Below are positions 58,200-64,000 of a DNA stretch of 64,000 nt, piece after piece; the first letter of the stretch is position 1, and every line of letters starts with the position of its first letter. A program made the translations under genes and the position numbers. Under the pieces are notes generated by a model. It was not told the DNA's origin, made no database searches, and saw only the letters and a program-made list of their open reading frames with translations. The stretch comes from Stenopsyche tienmushanensis (taxonomy: Eukaryota; Arthropoda; Insecta; Trichoptera; Stenopsychidae), in NCBI GenBank assembly GCA_008973525.1, contig WACJ01000262.1, positions 372,001 to 436,000 on the forward strand, in the 5' to 3' direction.

Positions 58200-58418
58200 C
58201 TAAAATTTTTGTAGTATAATTTGTAGTACGCGTTGTAATATGTGATAGTATTATGGTTGGTGTTGTCCATTCGACTAATATAGAATCTGCAGATGGTACC
58301 AAACGAATAGTTGGCGGCGCAGGGATCGGTAGAACGCCGACAATATATTCTACGCGATCAGATCCATAGAGATTTTTTGCTAGGCATGTATAATTTCCTT
58401 CCAAAGATTGATCTATAT
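58200..58418 (-). CDS. Dscam-family exon: end of Ig10 and start of FN5
   Basis: IDQSLEGNYTCLAKNLYGSD then RVEYIVGVLPIPAPPTIRLV and ILVEWTTPT. The longest exon of the set at 219 bp. It joins two domains, unlike the half-domain exons around it. Donor GTATGA. Confidence 0.9.
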
Positions 58419-58490
58419 CTATAATCATATCAATATATCAATATCAATACATAGAAGTTTGAAAATAGTATTTATAACGAATTATCTTAC

Positions 58491-58670
58491 TGTTTATAAG
58501 TAAGCTATCGTCCTTATTAAATGTGAATCTTGGATGATGAGTAATCACATGGTTATTATGATACCATACAGTGCGTGGCTGTGGATTTCCAACTGCATAA
58601 CATTCCATCAGCAATTGTTTTCCAGATCCAGTCCAAATTTCTCCACCGAGCGATGCAATTCCGGCTATAA
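58491..58670 (-). CDS. Dscam-family exon: first half of Ig10
   Basis: AGIASLGGEIWTGSGKQLLM then ECYAVGNPQPRTVWYHNNHV gives the first cysteine and the tryptophan of the Ig domain that sits between FN4 and FN5 in Dscam proteins. Acceptor TTTTTAG, donor GTAAGA. Confidence 0.92.
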
Positions 58671-58769
58671 CTAAAAATCAATAACATATTTTTAAGATTA
58701 AATTTAATAATTTTGATAATCAGCGTTATAAATAAATAATAAAAGATGCATAAGTATTTATTTGTTTAC

Positions 58770-58954
58770 CTCTATCAGTCGGTTCAGCTAGGACATGTCG
58801 AGATGGTTCTCCTTCTCCAGCGCCAGACGTAGCCGTTACCCATGTTTCATAAGATCGACCTTCTTGCAATTGTCTTAAGGGTTGTACTAATGTTCTAGGA
58901 TTTTGAGTACGACCCACATTAACTGGAACTCGGGTCGTCTGCATTACTCCATCG
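58770..58954 (-). CDS. Dscam-family exon: second half of FN4
   Basis: VQPLRQLQEGRSYETWVTAT then SGAGEGEPSRHVLAEPTDR; WVTA---GEGE is the Dscam FN4 ending. Acceptor TTTAAG, donor GTAAAC. Confidence 0.92.
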
Positions 58955-59084
58955 CTTAAATAATAAATAATACATTTCCAAATAATAAATATAAATAAAC
59001 AATTCAAAATTCAGAATTAAATAAATATATTTATCGTATACATATGAATTTTAAAATACGATTAAAAATGTTCACAATCCTTAC

Positions 59085-59211
59085 TTCATAGATTTAACGT
59101 ATACGGTGTAATGTGTGATACGACCGTTGGGGTGCGGTGGTGGACGCCAGCTGACAATAATTGCTTCAGATGTTAAAGGCATTGCCTTTACTTCAGCGGG
59201 AGCACTGGGAA
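59085..59211 (-). CDS. Dscam-family exon: first half of FN4
   Basis: PSAPAEVKAMPLTSEAIIVS then WRPPPHPNGRITHYTVYVKS is very close in pattern to Dscam FN4 (P-D-KA-----ILVSW-PP--NG-IT-Y-VY). Phase 2 out. Confidence 0.92.
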
Positions 59212-59287
59212 CTGCACATTGAAAACTAATATATTGCCCTCTCTATCATTATATATTCGAAAACAAACGATACTATTATTGACTTAC

Positions 59288-59440
59288 GGTCTTGCATCGT
59301 CGAACAAAAAACTGTGGATGAAAGTGGTCCCATACCCTGTGAACAATAACCTCCTATTTCCAGAGTATAATTTGTGAATTTGAGCAAGCCTTGGATGTAG
59401 GCCTCGTTGTGCATTGTCGTAACATTTTGTTGATAGCCAT
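59288..59440 (-). CDS. Dscam-family exon: second half of FN3
   Basis: QGLLKFTNYTLEIGGYCSQG then MGPLSSTVFCSTMQD. The KFTNYTL word is typical of Dscam FN3. Donor GTAAGT. Confidence 0.9.
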
Positions 59441-59516
59441 CTGTTATATGAATATTGAATTGATTAAATTTTTTTTAACGGGTGAAAATTGGTAAATGCT
59501 TAGGAAATTTTATTAC

Positions 59517-59651
59517 CGGGTGTTGTATAAAATAATACATATCCTTGCATTGCACCACCTTGCAGATGTTGAGGTAATGCACGCCAGCTTACACGAAGAG
59601 CCGTCGATGATACACCCGTACATTCTATCAACGCAGGAGCAGCTTCTGGAA
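59517..59651 (-). CDS. Dscam-family exon: first half of FN3
   Basis: VPEAAPALIECTGVSSTALR then VSWRALPQHLQGGAMQGYVL. Acceptor AAATCAG, donor GTAATA; phase 1 on both sides. Confidence 0.9.
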
Positions 59652-59731
59652 CTGATTTTAAAACATTTTATTTAAAAGCATTAACAATTTACATTATGCA
59701 AATGATCATTAAAATCAAATAAAAAACTTAC

Positions 59732-59902
59732 CCCCTTCTCTTGTGACATGATAAATTATTGGAGAAGGTGGACCTTGACCAGCACTGTTGTAACAGCTTA
59801 TTGTAATTGAATATCTAGTACTCTTTAAGAGTCCAGATAAAACAGCATATTGTGGAACATGATCCTTTGTCGGTGATACTTTTATTATTCGAGTATTATC
59901 AT
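59732..59902 (-). CDS. Dscam-family exon: second half of FN2
   Basis: AVLSGLLKSTRYSITISCYN then SAGQGPPSPIIYHVTREG ends the FN fold (L-L--Y-I-I---N-AG-GP-S). Donor GTAAGT. Confidence 0.9.
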
Positions 59903-59972
59903 CTAAAAATATACAATAATATTTAAGTGATTCATTGAATAGTAATACTTTGTATTAAATAGATCATTTTAC

Positions 59973-60125
59973 CTGATTGGTCATTAATTTGAGGAATGGC
60001 TTTTATAATGTATCCTAAGAGTATGCCATTGACGGTTCTTGGATGTGGAGGTAACCAGCTTAAACGTAATTCTCCTGGACTGGCTGTTGCTTCGGCAGTA
60101 ACACTAGCAGGTGGTGCTTCAGGAG
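59973..60125 (-). CDS. Dscam-family exon: first half of FN2
   Basis: PEAPPASVTAEATASPGELR then LSWLPPHPRTVNGILLGYII shows the PPxxV, LSW and NG-L-GY marks of Dscam FN domains. Acceptor TTTGGCAG, donor GTAAAA. Confidence 0.9.
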
Positions 60126-60202
60126 CTGCCAAATGTAATTTAAATATTTTAATATGATTAAAAATCGAATTAGCTTCATAGGATTGTCATTAAAAGACAT
60201 AC

Positions 60203-60342
60203 ATTCTTCGAGTGTAGTGAAGAGCAATGGTCTTGTAAATGGACTAGAGTCCAATTCGCCTAATGAACAAAGTCGAGCAATATATGGAGTTGCTGGGGTC
60301 AGTCCTGATACTTCGCTTTTCTGTCTTTGTTGACCTGAAAGG
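60203..60342 (-). CDS. Dscam-family exon: second half of FN1
   Basis: The acceptor must be the AG of CTTTCTTAG (60343-60344). The nearby CAG six bases inside gives the wrong phase. Reads LSGQQRQKSEVSGLTPATPY then IARLCSLGEL. A hAT remnant begins only about 12 bases upstream of this exon. Donor GTATGT. Confidence 0.85.
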
Positions 60343-60353
60343 CTAAGAAAGAT

Positions 60354-60774
60354 GATCACAAATTATTTATTTCCATCGCTGCAGATGAATACTTATATAC
60401 TCTAATACTTTGATGTGATTCTTAATTATATTACGGAGGAATACAAAAATTCTGAACCCCGTATCTATTATATTTCATATCGATATTCCCGTTATTAGAG
60501 TCGAGGTGTAGTAAATACATCACCGGTAGGGAAAGATTAATATAATAATTTGATAACATTTAAACTTTTGAAACTGTACTGTATATATGTATACATAGAT
60601 TAGACAGTTATTGCCCCTAGGCGTCGCCTAATCTCGCCAATTAGTAGTTACGCCACTGTTTTCAAGCGTCCAGATTTCGGCGAAAATGTCTCGATTTAGT
60701 AATCCCGAATTTTTCGGGATTACTTTTACTAATGAGCACCTAAATCTCTCCGGGATCCCGGGATTGGATTCCCT
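60354..60774 (-). mobile_element. hAT remnant in an intron of the Dscam-family gene, copy 5
   Basis: The inverted core (AATTATTTATTTCCATCGCT, GTAGTAAATACATCACCGGT, TAGGCGTCGCCTAA) and the terminus CCCGGGATTGGATTCCCTA are intact; the coding part is absent. It fills about 420 of the 500 bp of the FN1 intron and is in the same orientation as the host gene. Just beyond it, AGGGTTGAGACCCCTGATCT (about 60789-60808) looks like the end of another hAT-type repeat. Confidence 0.8.
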
Positions 60775-60842
60775 ACTCACACCCCAGAAGGGTTGAGACC
60801 CCTGATCTATTATCTAAGGATTATTTTTAAACATATTCTTAC

Positions 60843-61017
60843 TTTGTGAAATTTAAGGTCGATGATTTTTCCCAATATGGAGCATTCGGATGTCCATGAG
60901 GAGTGAATTGCAGCATGAAACCAAGTGGTGGAGGACCACTGGGAGATCGCCAACCAAGGCGAACTGCCCTACTCCAGACTGCTTCAACTGATAATTCAAA
61001 TGGTATTCCAGGTGGCT
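60843..61017 (-). CDS. Dscam-family exon: first half of FN1
   Basis: EPPGIPFELSVEAVWSRAVR then LGWRSPSGPPPLGFMLQFTP is the start of a fibronectin type III fold. Ends LNFTK before GTAAGA (phase 2). The intron that follows is the one enlarged by a hAT insertion. Confidence 0.88.
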
Positions 61018-61092
61018 CTAAATATAAATATGGACATTATTAAAATTAGCGATGATTTAGATTCAAGTTCTAAATAAGATTTGAGATAAAAC

Positions 61093-61241
61093 CTTGAACA
61101 ACTAGATGGATTGTTTGTTGTGCACTTCCATGAGGGTTTGATGCTTCGCATTGATAATGACCGGCGTCTTCAGGATTGCTACTCCCAAAGACGACTTCGC
61201 TCATTGCTCCTTTTGCTGTCTGTTGACTGCTTATTTTGATT
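61093..61241 (-). CDS. Dscam-family exon: second half of Ig9
   Basis: The acceptor is the AG of AAATTTTAG. The alternative AG 15 bases upstream would introduce a stop. Contains PEDAGHYQCEASNPHGSAQQ then TIHLVVQ; the D-G-Y-C Ig signature is intact. Donor GTTTTA. Confidence 0.88.
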
Positions 61242-61312
61242 CTAAAATTTTTAACAAGCACCTGAAGAAATTGAAGACTAAGGAAGAAATAATTTAGAAA
61301 ATTTAATAATAC

Positions 61313-61457
61313 CTATTCGATAAATATTCCAAGGATCTTCCATTTATTTTCCAAACTATTCTAATAGGATGATCGCCAAGCGCTTCGCATGTTATAGTAA
61401 CGGGATATCCTTTTCTAGTTGTAAGATTTTTTGATTCCAATTCGAATGTTGCTGGTT
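61313..61457 (-). CDS. Dscam-family exon: first half of Ig9
   Basis: Acceptor TTTTAG; donor GTATTA. PATFELESKNLTTRKGYPVT then ITCEALGDHPIRIVWKINGR shows the first Ig cysteine (TCEA) and core tryptophan (VWK). Phases 1 in and 2 out fit its neighbours. Confidence 0.88.
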
Positions 61458-61539
61458 CTAAAACAAAAATAGTGTTATTCAGATCTTTGAAATATGAAGA
61501 TAAAATCAGTTGTATACGGAAGCAAAAAATCCAACTTAC

Positions 61540-61716
61540 TATTGACTGATATCCATATTGCTTTGTTGAGTGGTTGTGGTACTCCGTTATCAACGGTGCA
61601 GGAGTAGAGTCCTTCATGGACTGGTGCAACCATTTCTAAGAGAAGAGATCCATTTGGTAGGCTCAATAAGCCACTGCCTCTTAACTCCAATACTGGCCTC
61701 CAAGTTCCTAAATTTT
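61540..61716 (-). CDS. Dscam-family exon: second half of Ig8
   Basis: Starts after CGCAG with two bases of a split codon; ends before GTAAGT. Reads WRPVLELRGSGLLSLPNGSL then EGLYSCTVDNGVPQPL, with the second Ig cysteine in YSC. This is the most upstream exon visible. A diverged linker (NLGTWRPVLE) leads in. Confidence 0.85.
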
Positions 61717-61885
61717 CTGCGAAGTCAGATAATTATAATATTATGTTAATTCATATTTTGATTTTATATAAGAATTAAAGTCAGATTTTCTGTATAATTT
61801 GTTCAAACTTTGGTTTGAGAGGGTCGGTATTTTATTGTTACAAAGTGCATTTGCATATGCGAAGTGTATCTTCTGATAGATGAAT

Positions 61886-62826
61886 AGTGTAATGTGGCTG
61901 ATGAGCAGTACTCCGAAACATGCGAAAGGGCCAGGCTCAATCTGGCTAGAGTACAGAGGAGAAGCGCGATCAGAGTCGCAGCAGCATATCGCACAGTGTC
62001 AGAGGACGCAGTCCTGGCACTGACTGCCATTCCGCCAATCGACCTGCTCGCAAAAGAAAGGAAAGCTATACGCACCGGGGAAACCAGGCAAAGAGCTAGG
62101 CAGTCCACCATGGTGGAATGGCAGTCCCGATGGGACAGCTCCACCAAAGGTCGATGGACCCATCGGCGCATCCCTGACCTTAAGCCCTGGACAGCTAGGA
62201 AACACGGTCAGCTGTGCTACCACCTTACCCAGGCACTCACTGGGCATGGCTGCTTTGGTAGCTACCTGCACAGGATTCAAAAAGAGGCCGGTCCGAAATG
62301 TCACCACTGCGGAGCGGAGCTGGACGATGCCGCGCACACGCTATTCGACTGCCCGGCTTGGAGCACAGAGAGGGACACACTGCGGAAGGAGCTTGAAGTC
62401 AATTCACTCACTCCCAGCAACATGGTCCCTACGATGCTAACCAATGCCAGGGCATGGAACGCGTTGTCCAGATACGTCGCGAGCGTTATGCTGCAGAAGG
62501 AGGATGCTGAACGACTGAGACGTCGGACACGCACCGAAGCATCCTCCTCCTCCTCAACCCATGAGCGAGAAAACCCAGCAGAGATATATCAAGAATAGAA
62601 GAACCGTGAAGAATTCACGTTAAAACGAGGCCCTAGAGGGACACATACCGCCACCCTAAAGCAATACTTCGCGGGTGGCGGCGGAACCGGAGGAGGGGTT
62701 TAGTGAGTCTGGCGATGCTCAGTCAAATTATAGCGAGACGCATTACCAATGCTTAGTCAAACCTCACACTACCTCAGAAGGAGGTGTCTTCTTGAAGATT
62801 CCCCTCCTTCGAAAAAAAAAAAAAAA
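61886..62826 (+). mobile_element. R1-clade non-LTR retroposon, 5' truncated, with poly(A) tail
   Basis: A GC-rich insertion about 170 bp upstream of the Ig8 exon, on the opposite strand to the gene. A continuous frame (61894-62598) encodes the C-terminal part of an R1/I-type pol protein. RVQRRSAIRVAAAYRTVSED and IPPIDLLAKERK are followed by HGQLCYHLTQALTGHGCFGS and a zinc-knuckle CHHCGAELDDAAHTLFDC (C-x2-C-x8-H-x4-C), then CPAWSTERDTL. A 3' UTR follows, ending in 15 A residues (62812-62826). The reverse transcriptase core is missing, as expected from 5' truncation. The intact frame suggests fairly recent insertion. Confidence 0.88.
61894..62598 (+). CDS. C-terminal fragment of R1-like pol (ORF2) in the truncated retroposon
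   Basis: 235 codons without a stop, beginning by truncation and not at a true start. It contains the post-RT thumb/linker region (AYRTVSEDAVLALTAIPPID), the conserved TGHGCFGSYL block and a CCHC-like finger. It ends in a serine-rich tail (EASSSSSTHERENPA). Codon use is GC-rich, unlike the host exons beside it. It has no promoter of its own, so it is not an expressed host gene. Confidence 0.82.
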   Translation: MADEQYSETCERARLNLARVQRRSAIRVAAAYRTVSEDAVLALTAIPPIDLLAKERKAIRTGETRQRARQSTMVEWQSRWDSSTKGRWTHRRIPDLKPWTARKHGQLCYHLTQALTGHGCFGSYLHRIQKEAGPKCHHCGAELDDAAHTLFDCPAWSTERDTLRKELEVNSLTPSNMVPTMLTNARAWNALSRYVASVMLQKEDAERLRRRTRTEASSSSSTHERENPAEIYQE

Positions 62827-62956
62827 TTTTTTTGCGATATGCCTCGATATAATAGATTGTCCAGTTAGGAATAAAATTTTAAAAAATCCGGAAGATTAAA
62901 ATTGAATGAGTTTTGATTTAAAATATTTTTCGATTCCTCATTTCACGTCTTCTATA

Positions 62957-63321
62957 CACGTAAACCTTTTTTGTGCGGTAGATGCATTTCACGGAAAATC
63001 GCATAAAAATAAATCGCACAAAAAAGCTATGTCAGAAAAAGTGAAGATGCGTTCCATGGATTTTAAAAACCGCATAACTTTGAAACAGCTATATAAAATA
63101 TATCCAAAACCGCATTAAAAAAATGGGCGCGATCATAATTCAGCGATGCAATATGATTTACACGGTCCCATTTTTTTTCCAAATTTTGGTTAGTGCTGAT
63201 GATTTATTTCCTATTTTATCCAAAATAACTCGGTACGTACTCTTTATGAAATTTAAGAAAAAGAAAAAATTGCTTTAAAAAACCGCATAACTTTGAAATC
63301 GCACAAAAAGAGGTTTGAGTG
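62957..63321. mobile_element. pogo-like MITE, copy 3 (365 bp, TA-flanked)
   Basis: The left end CACGTAAACCTTTTTTGTGC follows TA (62955-62956). The right end GCACAAAAAGAGGTTTGAGT then G is followed by TA (63322-63323). Inside are AAAACCGCATAACTTTGAAA words in the arms, matching 20677-21152. Non-coding. Confidence 0.78.
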
Positions 63322-63479
63322 TATTTATGATTTTTTCCCCCGATAAATAATGCTGCATCGTTCTAAATAAATTTAGTCAAGAGAATAAGGGAGATGCGAA
63401 ATCGTTTGCTAATCGAGTTCCTTTAATTTATTAATGGTTGCCACTTTTAAGCTTTCTGATTTTGAACAATAAATCTCCC

Positions 63480-63715
63480 TTATTATAGTTTGACTCTGTA
63501 GAAGGACTTCATGGTAGATAATCCTTTGTAGTCCCATTATACATTTAAAAAGCTATTTTTACTCTTAGACCCAGTCGAGGGATTGGTTTCTTTATCTGCC
63601 TCTTTGAAAACCACTGTCTTTTGCATTTTTGACTTGATACAATACCCACTTTTCATCTCCAGTCACAAGATACAACTTTAACATAACAATTAGATATGAC
63701 GAAGAAAGGAAATAT
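63480..63715 (-). pseudogene. Mariner transposase fragment around the first catalytic Asp
   Basis: The minus strand reads LYLVTGDEKWVLYQVKNAKD (the TGDEKW motif is intact, at about 63640-63675), then, after a frameshift, KETNPSTGSKSKNSFLNV, a stop and WDYKGLS. This matches the mariner order TGDEKW--Y-----K--W, P----HPKK-ML--WWD-KG. The N- and C-terminal parts are not found nearby. It lies in the upstream intron of the Dscam-family gene. Confidence 0.75.
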
Positions 63716-63909
63716 AATTTTGATAGTAGTGGATTTGAAAACCTACTATGGAAGAATATGTGCAAAATTATATTCAACTTTACTACTATTTTTATTAATT
63801 TTATGTTTTTTAAAGACCATTTATTAAAATAACCAGTGATACATTTTTATGAATATTTATTATAACGTAGTATCTATCAGATTATTGAGTATAAAGAATG
63901 GCGTAAAAT

Positions 63910-64000
63910 GTTTAGGGTTGGGATGTAGTCCGCAAAAAATGCTGTTCAAGGGAGGGTCCTCGGACTACATAAATTTAATAACCCCTGCTCTAAGCCATGA
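63910..64000. mobile_element. Partial hAT (Buster-type) MITE at the window edge
   Basis: GTTGGGATGTAGTCCGCAAA, then CAAGGGAGGGTCCTCGGACT and ACATAAATTTAATAACCCCT GCTC parallel the right half of the MITE at 2613-2797 (TTGGGATGAGTCCG, GGGGGTTCGCGGACTACACA). The left end is not recognised. Confidence 0.55.

Larger units (their letters stand above)
56670..61716 (-). other. Dscam-family cell-adhesion receptor gene, 3' twenty exons
   Basis: A minus-strand gene encoding the membrane-proximal part of a Dscam-type receptor, which mediates homophilic neurite and cell recognition at the plasma membrane. Twenty exons with GT donors and AG acceptors join in frame over 3.1 kb of coding sequence (about 1032 residues to the stop). 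Domain order: half of Ig8, Ig9, FN1-FN4, Ig10, FN5-FN6, one membrane segment, cytoplasmic tail. An Ig domain between FN4 and FN5 is the hallmark of the Dscam family. Most introns are phase 1 and 55-200 bp long. The protein is clearly diverged from Dscam1; it is probably the Dscam2/3/4 type, but the paralogue cannot be fixed by eye. The N-terminal exons lie beyond the window. No tandem alternative-exon clusters are seen here. Confidence 0.9.

Noticed and set aside
61803..62337. Minus-strand frames of 112-122 codons upstream of the Ig8 exon
   Set aside because: They are antisense to the R1-like frame and show no Ig or signal-peptide pattern, so they are not further Dscam exons.

Overview
The window is eukaryotic nuclear DNA and almost certainly from an insect. 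It is very AT-rich and mostly non-coding. It holds a multi-exon Dscam-family gene with GT/AG introns, one intact beta-1,3-galactosyltransferase reading frame, and many insect-type transposons (mariner, hAT, pogo/Tigger, R1-clade and RTE-like retroposons, tRNA-derived SINEs, MITEs). Host genes occupy only about 45.7-47.1 kb and 56.6-61.7 kb. The other open frames show no recognisable family or splice structure.

Layout: 0-45 kb is a transposon-rich, gene-poor region. The commonest element is a TA-flanked, terminal-inverted-repeat (foldback-like) transposon family seen near 1.7-3.4, 8.9-9.2, 14.6-15.2, 19.8, 26.2-27.6, 32.8-33.2 and 41.6-43.1 kb. It carries arrays of a 65-bp unit, and that unit reads as the third catalytic acid region of a Tc1/mariner-like transposase (ARSPDLTPLDFF-WG). 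hAT remnants with an AATCCAATCCCGGG terminus are nested in these elements or lie nearby. Degenerate mariner transposases lie at 5.6-6.1, 17.2-18.2, 23.2-24.5, 38.2-38.7 and 63.5-63.7 kb. A pogo/Tigger transposase near 11.4-12.5 kb is split by a GC-rich repeat of about 0.7 kb, which recurs at 15.8 and 38.7 kb.

45.7-47.1 kb (+): the coding exon of a type II Golgi GT31 beta-1,3-galactosyltransferase, with a splice acceptor, a short upstream ORF and a poly(A) signal. 47-52.9 kb is AT-rich with no genes, apart from one candidate element with short inverted ends. 52.9-53.9 kb is a dead RTE-like reverse transcriptase, followed by a SINE.

56.67-61.72 kb (-): the 3' twenty exons of a Dscam-family cell-adhesion receptor (half of Ig8, Ig9, FN1-4, Ig10, FN5-6, membrane segment, cytoplasmic tail). 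All exon phases are compatible. A hAT fragment sits about 12 bp from one splice acceptor and explains the only large intron between these exons. The next intron upstream, open at the window edge, carries a poly(A)-tailed R1-clade 3' end, a TA-flanked MITE, a mariner fragment and part of a hAT MITE.

The two host genes both act in the secretory pathway or at the cell surface, but nothing in the sequence suggests they are coregulated. The most unusual signal is the transposase-derived 65-bp satellite inside the foldback family.
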